Position numbers and translations under genes: made by a program. From NCBI GenBank assembly GCA_012862575.1, contig BLSF01000053.1:1-64000 (forward strand): a stretch of DNA of 64,000 nucleotides. The letters run 5' to 3'. The notes below the pieces were generated by a model that was given only the letters and a program-made list of their open reading frames with translations, did no database searches and had not been told where the DNA came from. This document shows, in pieces, positions 9,331-19,263 of this stretch; the first letter of the stretch is position 1, and every line of letters begins with the position of its first letter. Source of the DNA: Parietichytrium sp. I65-24A (taxonomy: Eukaryota; Sar; Bigyra; Thraustochytrida; Thraustochytriidae).

Positions 9331-9730
9331 CGTTAGTTCAATGGTAAGTTCATTTGGCATTAGCAGATTACGTAGGTTTCACGATGCACACCCAGCCTAC
9401 CAAAGACTACCACGTTCAATAGCAAAATCCTCTCCCGATCTCTTTTGTTACGCCTCCAAGCCACCATTACCCAACATGCTAATCAGCGGCAAGCTCACCA
9501 CTACATACCACTACTACCTTCCCATGAAAACATAAGAATAAACTGTACTGCCTACTACTAACGAACTCTATCTCCTCTTCAGCTAAAGAGCTAATCAAGG
9601 GCGATATAGAAGAAGCTAAGTAGATAGCTAAATGAGTAACCCTAGCATAAGACCTTCCAGAATCGTCTCGGACTACTAATATATATAGTATAAATGACCA
9701 CTAGAAAGCAAAACCAAAACGGTTGGGGGG
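9331..9730. other. AT-rich stretch of unlike composition
   Basis: About 400 bp with many CTACTA/TAGCTA words and visibly higher A+T than the genes to the right. A 64-codon frame at 9341-9535 is open but has no recognisable motif. The composition suggests inserted or decayed mobile DNA. No terminal repeats found. Confidence 0.35.
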
Positions 9731-9832
9731 AAAGAGAGAAAGAGAAAGAATAAAGAGAAGAAAGAATAAAGAGAAAGAGAGAGAGAAAGAAAGAAAGAAA
9801 AAAGAAAGAAAGAAAGAAAGAAAGAAAGAGAG
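9731..9832 (+). repeat. GA/GAAA-rich microsatellite upstream of secreted protein gene
   Basis: About 100 bp of nearly pure purine on the plus strand (GAGA and GAAA units), ending about 125 bp before the start codon at 9958. Similar sense-strand GA tracts precede several other genes in the window. Confidence 0.9.
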
Positions 9833-9957
9833 CACTGCGCGCGTCTCAGTAACATATCTCCCGCGCATCCCTCGCGGCCAACTAGCTCACCAACTAACCA
9901 ACCAACTGTCCGCGGCTAACTATCCGGCGGTGCGATCCTCCCCAGACCCCGTGCACC

Positions 9958-10659
9958 ATGCGCCTCTCCTCTCTCTCCGCTCTCTCCGCGTACACAATAG
10001 CATTCGCGAGCCTCCTCGCAGGAGCTCGCGCGGGCGGACTCCGCCACTCGCTACACGAATCTCTATCCGCGACTAGCACCGACGGCGGGCTCGAGTACTT
10101 GGGCGGGTACGTGTACGCGGACCGGCGGTCGGCGGAGGTGGCGTGCAGCTTTCGCGGCAAAGGTTTGTGCTCGAAGAAGCAGGTGCTGGGTTACAGCAAC
10201 TGTGCGGCGGGCTGGACGTTGGACGATGAAGGGTACTACATGGAGACGAAAGCGGAAGGGTGCGGCGATGCGGGATGGAATGCGTGGGCTGGCAAGGCCG
10301 GAGCGTACTGTTGCACGGCGTATCCGGCGGGGAAGGCTGAGTATGTGGGAGGCTATGAGTTTGGAGACAGAGATGCCGCGGCGTCGGCGTGCGGGGCCCG
10401 CGGGAAGGTGCTGTGCGCGAAGATGCAAGTGCTTGGAATGAGCAATTGCGCGGCGGGCTGGACGGTGGATGATGAAGGGTACTACATGGAGACGAAAACG
10501 GAAGGGTGCGGCGATGTGGGATGGAACGCCTGGGCTGGCAAGGCTGGAGCGTACTGTTGTGCTACGAATACTCCGCGCTTCGTTGCCCCTATTATTGATG
10601 AGTCCGCTTTTGTCATGCCCAAGATCCCGGCAGTCGATTTGAGCACCTGGTACAATTAA
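9958..10659 (+). CDS. Secreted cysteine-rich protein with two tandem 74-residue repeats
   Basis: Single-exon, 233 aa. Residues 1-25 form a signal peptide (hydrophobic AYTIAFASLLAGARA). Two repeats at about residues 46-119 and 128-201 each run from EY(L/V)GGY to AGAYCC and carry six cysteines at matching places, implying three disulfides per repeat. The shared core includes SNCAAGW, DDEGYYMETK and GWNAWAGKAGAYCC. The DNA of the repeats is nearly identical around these blocks, so the duplication is recent or homogenised. The last 32 residues have no cysteine. No catalytic motif is visible; an extracellular structural or binding role is inference. Confidence 0.85.
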   Translation: MRLSSLSALSAYTIAFASLLAGARAGGLRHSLHESLSATSTDGGLEYLGGYVYADRRSAEVACSFRGKGLCSKKQVLGYSNCAAGWTLDDEGYYMETKAEGCGDAGWNAWAGKAGAYCCTAYPAGKAEYVGGYEFGDRDAAASACGARGKVLCAKMQVLGMSNCAAGWTVDDEGYYMETKTEGCGDVGWNAWAGKAGAYCCATNTPRFVAPIIDESAFVMPKIPAVDLSTWYN

Positions 10660-11820
10660 AGTACGATTGCGGGAGAACGATTGCGCGCATGAGTCTATGT
10701 TTCGCGGGGGGGGTGTTTATCTTTTCTGAATGCTAGTCATGCCATTAATCGTGCTCCTTCCGCGCCGCACAAGTCTCCGCAAACTGTCGAACAGCTCGGT
10801 CAGTTATTACATTACATTACACAGTTAATAAAAAATAGAAAGGAGATATAATTGTAAACACCTCCGGTCTTCCAGAGCAGAATTTTTTCCAATATTTGGA
10901 GTATCCCAGAAAGCACAACCCAACGATAGCACGTCGCTTCAGCCCAATCGGCAAGGACAGAAGAACTTGAAGTCAGTGGAAGCACCCTTACACTCGGATT
11001 AGTCTCGGTCCCATTGTACATCATGATGATCACGAGTCAGAAACTCTCAGACAGAATGCATAGTCAGGCTAAGGCTAAAACCTAGAAGAATTCCGGATCT
11101 CAAAGTCAGTGCGGGGCACTGGGATTAATCAATGTAGCGTAAAGGAATCAACTACCCTTCCTGTAGCGCACACACCCCCAAAGAGATACGAAAGGCTGAA
11201 CTTTGGCTCTATTTTACAATTTCACTGAGTTGGTCTTGGGAGAACAAAGATCGAGAGAAGCGCAGCACGCAGTCCTCGAGAAGTACCGCGCAATATTTCA
11301 GGTCCAGGTCGGCGAACACAGGCTCAGAGCTTTGGGAGAAAGTGGGAAGGCAAAGCTAGCTCTTGATGCCTGGTGTGCGCAGATCCTGTTGGAACTGGAA
11401 ATTGTTAAATCTTTATCAGGCGTCTGTACAACTGGGAAGCCACATAGAGCACAAGACGAGTTGTCGCTCAAGCTCAGCGTCCTTTCCTTCCTTCCTCTCC
11501 TTCCGCTCTTTGACCAGGTACCAGGTATCCAAGTGGGCGGTGCAGAAGCAAGGAAAAGTGAATACTTCTTCCAGTTTCCAAAGGAGCGAGCGCAAGAGCG
11601 CGCCATGTTGTGACAAGGGAGGCGAAGCTTAGCGGGGCAAATAATCAAAGCCGTTGCTGTTTGCCAATGCCAGTGGTGAGTTTGAGCTTTGTTGTTTGCT
11701 GGGAGCCACAAAATGTGTGCCATTGCAGGCAAAAACTGGCAAACCCGAAACCTGAGAGCTGGCCAAAAGACCGAACGAACTGCAGTCCTTCATTTCCGGG
11801 GGTCCTAGGTCCGAGACAAC
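10660..11820. other. Intergenic; doubtful ORF at 11203-11613
   Basis: A G8 run lies near 10706-10713. A 136-codon plus-strand frame (11203-11613) contains plausible helices (REAQHAVLEKYRAIFQVQV) but overlaps an equally long antisense frame (11298-11732) and shows no recognisable domain. It may be an exon or 5' sequence of the gene starting at 11821. I leave it uncalled. Confidence 0.3.
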
Positions 11821-14487
11821 ATGGCGAAACGAGGAATGCGAGGCCTTTTCCTCGGTCTTCTTGCACTTGCCGGTAGCGCGCAGCAAGAAAGATATTCCTC
11901 TCCGCTAGACATGTTCACCTTGCACGGGGTTCCCGTCAACAACTTCAACAAGGTGCTTGGTGCAGAATCGACCGCGGAAGACACCTTTGATGCCGCCCTC
12001 GACGTGGAGGGGTACTGGGTCATGTTTATGCCTGATAAAGCGAGGATCACGCTGAAAGCCTTCCCTCCCAAGGTTTTGCCGGACCGCGTCAAATTTGACA
12101 AGGACATCAAAAAAATCACGCGGACTCGAGAAATCGGCATCATTCTCTTTGAAGATGAGACCCTCTCGACCTGGCCATACGATTACATGCTTCCTGTGAA
12201 CCAAGGCGTCAAAGACGTCTTTGGCATGCAGAACTCGGCGCTGATTTTGACTAGTGCTGGGGAGCTACAAGTCGTCGGGAGCCCGATAACGTTGGAGGCC
12301 GCGACGGAGGATGACGCAAGCTCCGACATTGCAAAAGTTGGCGATAAAGCGCAGGCCTTGATTGGGCCAGATGAGAAAGCAGACTCGATCAAAGTATTTG
12401 ATTTCTCTTCGGTCGCCATCCTAAAGGCAGACAAGTCGAGCTTAATCACGTGCCCCACGTCAAGCCGCGGCTCGGTGGCCTTCTCTCTGAATGGAACTGT
12501 GGAGGCCCTGGAGTGCGGTGATGACGATGCTGTGCTCGCGACCGAACAGGGTGTTTTCACATTATCGCTGATGACAGGGATCCTTACAGCTGCGCCAATC
12601 GAGCGGGACGACGGTGTTGTCGTCAAAGACATCTGGAGATGGGATGACGAAATCTATGCATACCTCGATAATGGGATTGTTGTCGCTTCGAATGGCAGTC
12701 AGGTCTCCCCAACCGGTGCCACAGTCACGAGCGTTTCGCGGAGAGATAATTGCGTCGCCGCAATAATGTCGGATGACTCCTTGTCAATGTGGGGTAGCGA
12801 TTGCCACACAATGGCTACCGAGGGAAAGTATTCGAATGCCTGTTTGCTCCGTTTCATGACCATCCTCCTGCGCAAGGATGGGAGCTTGAACATGTACGTG
12901 AACCCAGAAGTGAGGGAATACTACACGCCTGTTGACGATAGTCTAGTCGTGCAATCCATCCTGTGCACTCACCAATTGATTGAAACAATGGATGGGGCGA
13001 TCCATGAAATCACTGGCAACAAAATCGCGGAACCGTCTCCGCATCCAGTCCAGCTTACAAGGAGCGGCTTTCTTAAGATCGCAGGAGATGGGAGCCTTTT
13101 TGGCGTCATGGAGTTTGGCCGGACTGTTGGCCCCGAGTCTGAATTAGCCGAACTTCAGCTCTTCGTAGAGCGGCCATCTCGCATCATTAATTTGGCTGAT
13201 TTCCACGCTTTTTACGACGAGTCTTCCAAAGATTTGCATGCAATGAGCCGTGAATCGAACGTTTTTATTGCCAATACAAGTGATGTAGTGACTCTGGACG
13301 AGAAGATATGTGTACTTGTCGAAACTGATAGTTATACCATTGTAAAAGTGTTCGATGGCAGGCAAGAGCGTGAGTTGTTGCGGGTTGGCCCGAAAGCCAT
13401 CAAGAAAATCTACTCTGGGAACAGGTATCGGGAAGCGTGCGTGTTCGTTCATTATGTGGATGGTCGCTTTGAGGGTTTGGGGTGCGAAGAATCAATCGAA
13501 TTTGAGAACGTGACGTGGGTTGAGGAGATTCCACTTGGGAAGAACACGCCCTCTCGTAGCGGGAGTGCCGCTCTGAAAGGTTTCGTTTTCGGAAATTTAA
13601 AAGGGGAGCGTATATTCTTCCAGTCTGATTCTCCTGCAGGAGCGGAGCTCGTTTCGAAGGTAACGTCGTCGAGCAAGCCTGCAAAATTCGTGGGAGTTGC
13701 AGAGCCAGAGCCAATGCTTGTTTCCATTGACGCGAATGGAAGCGCTCACATTGACATCGACAGCGCGGAAGGCATCAAGCTGCCCGAGGGAATTTCATTT
13801 CGAGACATTGTGATGAGCAGATACGGGGAACCTCTTTCTCTCTCCACAGATGGGCGATGCTTTCTTGGCGAAACGGAGCTCACGCAGGGAGTGGCCGAGA
13901 TTTTCGCTTTCCGAGGGTCGCTGTTCATTCTGGAAACGCGCGGAAATTTCTCTGCGATAGACGGCATTTCCGGAGCTGTTAAAAATATTGCAAACGAAGT
14001 GGTTGCCGTTTTCGGGAAACAATTTGAAAAGGAAGTCTTTATGCTTCAGAAAAACGGTGTGGCTCTTAGTTCTTCCGGATTGGACCTTGATTATTTGGGA
14101 ATTGTGAACTCCGGTTTGGCGTCTCTCACAATACTCAACGAAGCGGTTCTGGCATCAAGAATTGATGGTTCCCTTTCGGTGTGGTTCGACGCAAGCCTTT
14201 CAAGCGTGGTCAAATTTGCTGGCATTGGCGCGGTCGACAGCGTCCTCGCGTGTGGTACCGACGATTATGAAAAATCGGCTCTGCTCGTCTTTCCTGACAA
14301 TGCCGCAACCAGCGCGATTTACATTTCTCCAAAAAATCTTCTCCGCGTCAGGCTCCGAGAGCCAGAGAATCCAACTGACGCGGGTGACAACTCGAATGAC
14401 GAAAGTGGAGCCCTAAAGGGGGCAATTGCGTGGGTTGCTATTGTGGCCTGCCTCGGTGCCGCACTTGTCAGTCCCTCGGGGCTATGA
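11821..14487 (+). CDS. Secreted RCC1-like beta-propeller protein with likely GPI-anchor signal
   Basis: Single exon, 888 aa. It starts with a signal peptide (GLFLGLLALAGSAQQ). The body repeats a pattern of a hydrophobic strand plus DGxL and W/V, for example ILFEDETLSTW, AAIMSDDSLSMWG and ILLRKDGSLNMY, which resembles diverged RCC1-type propeller blades. Several NxS/NxT sites fit an extracellular location. The C-terminus has a polar spacer (DAGDNSNDESG) followed by a hydrophobic tail (AIAWVAIVACLGAALV), as in GPI-anchor signals. Family placement rests on repeat rhythm only; a different propeller class is possible. It is probably a cell-surface protein of unknown ligand. Confidence 0.7.
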   Translation: MAKRGMRGLFLGLLALAGSAQQERYSSPLDMFTLHGVPVNNFNKVLGAESTAEDTFDAALDVEGYWVMFMPDKARITLKAFPPKVLPDRVKFDKDIKKITRTREIGIILFEDETLSTWPYDYMLPVNQGVKDVFGMQNSALILTSAGELQVVGSPITLEAATEDDASSDIAKVGDKAQALIGPDEKADSIKVFDFSSVAILKADKSSLITCPTSSRGSVAFSLNGTVEALECGDDDAVLATEQGVFTLSLMTGILTAAPIERDDGVVVKDIWRWDDEIYAYLDNGIVVASNGSQVSPTGATVTSVSRRDNCVAAIMSDDSLSMWGSDCHTMATEGKYSNACLLRFMTILLRKDGSLNMYVNPEVREYYTPVDDSLVVQSILCTHQLIETMDGAIHEITGNKIAEPSPHPVQLTRSGFLKIAGDGSLFGVMEFGRTVGPESELAELQLFVERPSRIINLADFHAFYDESSKDLHAMSRESNVFIANTSDVVTLDEKICVLVETDSYTIVKVFDGRQERELLRVGPKAIKKIYSGNRYREACVFVHYVDGRFEGLGCEESIEFENVTWVEEIPLGKNTPSRSGSAALKGFVFGNLKGERIFFQSDSPAGAELVSKVTSSSKPAKFVGVAEPEPMLVSIDANGSAHIDIDSAEGIKLPEGISFRDIVMSRYGEPLSLSTDGRCFLGETELTQGVAEIFAFRGSLFILETRGNFSAIDGISGAVKNIANEVVAVFGKQFEKEVFMLQKNGVALSSSGLDLDYLGIVNSGLASLTILNEAVLASRIDGSLSVWFDASLSSVVKFAGIGAVDSVLACGTDDYEKSALLVFPDNAATSAIYISPKNLLRVRLREPENPTDAGDNSNDESGALKGAIAWVAIVACLGAALVSPSGL

Positions 14488-15356
14488 AGCGGAGACAGAG
14501 GACGCACACCATCCTTTGCGCATTCGCAACTCATTCTTCTATTTCCCCATATTTTTCCTTTTCTAGACCAGTCTTCTCATCTCATTTCTATCATTTAGTT
14601 TCACCTTCCCGAATCATTTTTTCGAACTTGGCCTTTTCCCGTGTCCACGATGTCCACGAGGCGAAAGAAGCTGATTCTCGCATATTCTGACGAGCGTGGA
14701 GCGCAGTGCTTCGAAGTGTCGAACACAATTCGACGGTTGGCCTACCAAGAGATCATGATGACTCAGGTATATAAGTAACAGTACGTGAGAAGAAGAAGAA
14801 GAAGACAAAATATCCATCTCTTTATTTATTTATTTTTTGGTATCAGTGAAACGAAATCCGCGCGACGCACTCTCGCAACGAAGCTTTCCTTTTCATCTCC
14901 ATTTTTTCATTGTTTTTTTATTTTGTTTCTTTTGTTTCGGTTTGTATTTGTATTTGTATTTGCATTTGTCCAGTGCTAGGGCTGGCATCAGGAACCAACA
15001 AAAAGACAAGATCCAAATAAGTGACAGCAAGTGAGAAGAAGAAGAAGAAGACAAAATATCCATCTCTTTATTTTGTTTTTTTTTTGGTATCAGTGAAACG
15101 AAATCCGCGCGACGCACCCTCGCAGTGAAGCTTTCCTTTTCATCTCCATTTTTCATTGATTTTTATTTTTGAGTTTTGTTTCGGTTTGTACGTGGACCAA
15201 CAAACCTTCAAGCTTCCCCGACAACACGACGCTGGTCATTTCCATGCAATCAACTAGTCCATTCTCACTTTCTCCTCTCGCAGGCCTGCAACTAAATTTC
15301 TTTCTTTCTCTCTCTCTCTCTCTCTCTCCTTCCGCGCTTCTCGAAATAGTTTCACA
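14488..15356. repeat. Convergent intergenic region with 170-bp direct repeat
   Basis: Segment 14773-14946 recurs at 15018-15189, about 245 bp apart. Both copies contain a run of GAA units, CAAAATATCCATCTCTTTAT, TCAGTGAAACGAAATCCGCG, and end in TTTCGGTTTGTA. A (TC)n tract lies at about 15299-15329, just beyond the stop codon of the uL1m gene. No gene is seen. The repeat may be a duplicated 3' UTR/terminator region. Confidence 0.8.
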
Positions 15357-16238
15357 TCAAGCCGCGGTGGTGAGCTTCTCGTCCCGCATGAAGAAGACCG
15401 AGGACGGGTCGGCGTACTGCACGTCTAGCTCTATGGACGGTCCCATGGTCGACTTGATGGCGACCCGCTCGATGTACTTTCCCTTGGCGCCGGCCGGTTT
15501 GTGGTCTCTGACGCTGAGCATGATGGCCTTAAAGTTCTCGAGCAGCACATCATCGCTGAAGCTGAGCTTGCCCACGCCGGCGTGCAGCACGGGGTACTTT
15601 CCCGTGCGCAGCAGCACGCTGCGATTCTTAAACGTCTCCACCAGCTCTGCCACATTCTCCGACACCGTGCCCAGCTTCGGGTTCGGCATGAGCCCTTTCG
15701 GCCCCAGGATCTTGGCGATCTCCTTCGACACCTTCTTCACCACGCCCGGCGTCGCCAGCACCTTGTCCGTCTTCTGCAGCTTGAGCTCCTTGCTCTTGAT
15801 CTTCGCAATCACCGACTCCAGCCCGGCCACCTGCGCTCCAGCAGCCTTGGCCTGCCCAGCCGCCTCGTCCTCCGCGAACACAATCACGCGGACCTTGTCC
15901 TTGCCGTGCGCGTGCGGCAGCTCCACGTGCGCGCGCACGATCTGGTCCGCCTTGCGCACGTCCAGGTTGAGCTCCACCTCCACCTCCAGCGTCTCGTCGA
16001 ACTTGCGCGCGCCGCTCACCTGCCGCAGCACCTCCAGCGCGCGCGACGGCACGAACTTGCGACCGCTCACGTCGTCCGCGGACACCTGCGAGGACACCTG
16101 CGAGGACACTTGCTGCCCGCCGACCGACAGGGCACGCGCCCACGCAGAGACCACTGCGGAACGCTTTCCGAGACCGCCGGCAAAGTTGCTGGCGGCCGAG
16201 GCGGCGTGTCGCCGCGCGATGTGCAGACCGAGCGACAT
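15357..16238 (-). CDS. MRPL1: Mitochondrial large-subunit ribosomal protein uL1m
   Basis: Single exon, 293 aa. Residues 1-45 are rich in Arg, Ala and Ser and lack acids, as in a mitochondrial presequence. The mature part follows the bacterial-type L1 family: strands of LEVEVELNLDVRKADQIVR, then VRVIVFAED, and the signature ILGPKGLMPNPKLGTV. The end runs from KPAGAKGKYIERVAIKSTMG to the C-terminus. L1 forms the mobile stalk at the E site of the large ribosomal subunit and binds rRNA. A 12-nt triplet repeat encodes VSSQVSSQVSAD near residue 55. The gene is divergent from the small gene at 17370. Confidence 0.93.
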   Translation of the reverse strand: MSLGLHIARRHAASAASNFAGGLGKRSAVVSAWARALSVGGQQVSSQVSSQVSADDVSGRKFVPSRALEVLRQVSGARKFDETLEVEVELNLDVRKADQIVRAHVELPHAHGKDKVRVIVFAEDEAAGQAKAAGAQVAGLESVIAKIKSKELKLQKTDKVLATPGVVKKVSKEIAKILGPKGLMPNPKLGTVSENVAELVETFKNRSVLLRTGKYPVLHAGVGKLSFSDDVLLENFKAIMLSVRDHKPAGAKGKYIERVAIKSTMGPSIELDVQYADPSSVFFMRDEKLTTAA

Positions 16239-17369
16239 ATTTGTTGGTAGATTTTTTGGTGAATGGGTGGTAGGAATTGCTCTTCCTGCCGCGGACGTGC
16301 GCGCTGATATGGGGAGGATCGCTTCTATACGCTCTACTACGAAGATGACTAAGGGGACACTACGAGAGCGCGGACCTTGCTCTCCTTGCTCGCTCGTCAG
16401 GAGGACCAGACGGCGGAGGGTAGGAGTTGGTTACAGACCGGTAGGGGAATGTGTGGCGCGTAAGGGAGGATAGGCAGCGGGTAGGCGCCGCCAGTGGTTC
16501 CCGGCGTTAGCGGGAGGGTTAGCTGGCGCGGTGGGACGTGGGTTCTTGCGTGGTGGGGGGGGCTAGAGGGGAGTATAGGGATGGTAGCAGAGCGAGAACC
16601 CTTTTGCTCCTTGGGAGTAAGGAAGGTTAGCACGCGGAGAACCGACGGACGCGGTCGTCATTATTATGCTCAGAATTCAGAATTCAGAATAGTTAATTCA
16701 GAATTCTGAGAATTCTCTGAGAATTCAAAATTCAGAACAGAAAGAACGGTGGGCTCCTTTCTTCTTCTGTTTTTTTTTGGCCGTTCATGCTTTTATCTAT
16801 TTCAATTGGTCTGTTCTTTTTCTTTTTGCGCCTGAGCGGTCGTGGTCCGCTCGAGAGGGAATGGGTTCATTTAGTAGTTGTTTGGTCTGACAGCCATTTG
16901 CGACTCTTTGCTCTTGAGTCTACACATTACCTCAGTTGCGAATCATCTTTCGATTACTTCTTCTCATAAAACTTATGTTATACTTTTTAAAAAAAATGCA
17001 AACTACATACAAAGTGAAAAGTGTAACGTGCCAACAATTCTGTCGCTTCGTACAAAATCTCCTACCATTCCAACTAGCAAATGACAACAAGCCAAAGCCA
17101 ATGATCAAAGAACTGCTCGTTGCAGTCTTTGCCAACCTGACGTCATCTTCTGAATACACACGAATTGCCACTAGTCATGCACATGACGTGTCTGGGAGCG
17201 CTATACCGGCAGCTTAGGCACCGGTAGGCATTGCCCGCGCTAAGGCTCACTGGCACTGCTAGCGGATGCGGTAGTGAGGCGAGGACCTCTCTCTGGTGCG
17301 CACTGTGTATACCCACGATACATACAGTCCAGCGCACGGAGCAGCGAGAGAAAAAGTCTCGATCATAAA
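16239..17369. other. Divergent intergenic region (uL1m / 77-aa protein)
   Basis: It presumably contains both promoters. At 16668-16738 lies a cluster of CAGAATTC/GAGAATTC words forming short palindromes. Similar words recur near 39135 and 55085 in other intergenic regions. No ORF here is convincing. Confidence 0.5.
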
Positions 17370-17948
17370 ATGGGAGCTACGCCACAGTTCAAGCCGCCAA
17401 AGGCTGTCTGGACGCCGTCAGGAGGGTAAGTGTGCTTGCTTGCTTACATGGCGAGGGATTGTAGATTGTTGATTTCGTCTTGGCGTGCGGCGGTGTTTTT
17501 TAATTGTGCGGGACAAGGATGAGATTGTAAAAGTGCGAACGCTTACGTGTACATTTTGTGGTTGTTCTCTCCGAATGGTTGCTTTCTTGGCTGTCCGGCG
17601 GGCGTGTGTGTGTGTATATGTCGGTGGACTATTGATTGGCTTGTGCGAAAACTGTAAACCGGTTCGTTTGAATGCAATGACAGATGGTGGAATGTCGCCC
17701 CTCCTCAATGGAAGATGGTCACTGGCGTCGCTTTCGCTGGTGTCATCACCCTCACACTCGTTGCCGGAAGCACCGTTGGATCCTTCCAGGTAAGTCTCCG
17801 TGTGAGCAACGTCTATAAGTTATTGATCATCACCGTCTAACAAGTGTCGCGTGAACTCCGCGCGCGCGATTCGCAGCATACGTACTTCTCCACCGACAGC
17901 ACCACCTCCAAGGTCTGGAAAGTGAAGGGCAAGGATTGCGATGTTTAG
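17370..17948 (+). CDS. 77-aa single-pass membrane protein, three exons
   Basis: Exons 17370-17425, 17684-17789 and 17877-17948 join in frame (234 nt) with GTAAGT donors and CAG acceptors. The product starts MGATPQFKPPKAVWTP, continues GGWWNVAPPQWK, has one hydrophobic segment (about residues 33-50, VAFAGVITLTLVAGSTVG) and ends GKDCDV. The Pro/Trp-rich N-terminus before a single membrane helix is reminiscent of small accessory subunits of mitochondrial respiratory complexes, but I cannot assign one. The coherent splicing, the (A+T)-rich 3' end with AATAAA at about 18107-18112, and its position opposite uL1m support a real gene. Confidence 0.72.
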
Positions 17949-17996
17949 ACTAAAAAAGAGTAAAAGTTGCACAAACCCTGTTTCCGTCGCGTCCTA

Positions 17997-18028
<32 letters not shown>

Positions 18029-18427
18029 ATATACATAACCTTGAAGCAAAATTGTATGCACCATTTTTCCCAGAGCACGCTTTCGACCACCACTTTTTTA
18101 AAATTTTAATAAAATAAAGTAAAAAAAAGGTCTTGCTTCTCTACTTGCTGTCACACACTCCAGAGTCAAAGCAGACAGTCGCAGCAAAGCTTTTCTGCAA
18201 ACGGATACAAGGAGGGAGCTGCAGATATAGCAGGCAACAAGCGTCTTGTTCGGAAGGACGGCAAAAAAGGGAAATTCAATTGTGAAATATTTGTTGCTTC
18301 CTTATGATTTGCGATAAAACCAATACAGAAAGAAACAACAAGACCTCCTCTCAACAAAGGCACTCCAAAGGCTAGAACATCAGGCCCTTCGAGCAGCCCC
18401 GGCCAAAAAAAGCACTAACTCAAATAT
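17949..18427. other. Convergent intergenic region with (AG)n
   Basis: An (AG)n microsatellite lies at 17999-18026 and AATAAAATAAAGTAAAA at about 18107-18123, consistent with a polyadenylation region for the gene ending at 17948. The rest shows nothing recognisable. Confidence 0.55.
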
Positions 18428-19263
18428 TTAGATCTGTGGGCGCGCAACAAACATTTGTGAGTAAGTAATCGAGCACCACACACATACATGGTTGAATGGC
18501 GAGACGTCAACGAAACTTACGATTCCAATTCGGTTAGCAACATCAAGAGCGTCAGAGTCTCCAGCGAGTTTCACGTAAGCCTTCTTCTGGCCGTCTGGGC
18601 GGATGAGTGTGTTGACTTTGCTTGCTTCGATTTGGTACAAATCCTTGACTGCCTGCTTAATCTGCCTCTTGTTTGCCAGGATGTCGACGATAAACACAAG
18701 GGTGTTGTTGTCCTCGATCTTCTTCATGGCAGACTCAGTGGTCAATGGGAAGCGAACGATGCGGAACTTGTCCATCTTGTTCAACTTTGGAACTGGAGCC
18801 TGTGCAAAACAAAAACAAATACCGACAGCCAACGACGTCAGTCCAACGAAAACTTGACCAGCCAAATCCTCCAGATGAAAAAAAAAACTTACAGTTGGGG
18901 CTTTTGGTGCGCGAGGCAGGCGCTTAGTAACTGGGCGGCTGAACTTGGTGCTGTAGCGAACCTTCACCCCCTTGGAGCCATTTCCTCCGCGGTGGGCATT
19001 AGCTGCCACCTGAGCCTTGCTCTTCTTGTCTATATACCACACAAACAACCACATTCCGTCAGCACCACAACCTCCTCATACTCGGGACCCCCATCAACCC
19101 GCGCCACCGTTCCAATCACTCATCCATCACACCATCCATCCTCCCATCTCCCGCTACATCGGCCGCAACGCAACGCAGTGCAGCGCAGCGCCGCGACCAC
19201 GATCCTCAGACCAGGACGTCCCGTCCTCGCTCCTCAATCCGTCTCGCACGTACCTGCTGCCAT
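18428..19263 (-). CDS. RPL23A: 60S ribosomal protein L23a (uL23), four exons with micro-exons at both ends
   Basis: Exons on the minus strand are 19254-19263 (ATGGCAGCAG), 18893-19029, 18521-18799 and 18428-18433. They give 432 nt and 143 aa. The protein begins [16 protein letters not shown], and the globular part includes [37 protein letters not shown] and [16 protein letters not shown], typical of eukaryotic uL23. It ends RIGII. The final Ile and stop come from a 6-nt terminal exon (ATC TAA) after a CCCACAG acceptor, and read-through of the last intron would replace the conserved end. uL23 binds 28S rRNA near the peptide exit tunnel. The gene is divergent from LSM7. Confidence 0.92.

Noticed and set aside
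15501-16250. 249-aa plus-strand ORF opposite uL1m
   Set aside because: GC-rich antisense shadow of a certain gene; Arg/His/Leu repeats only.
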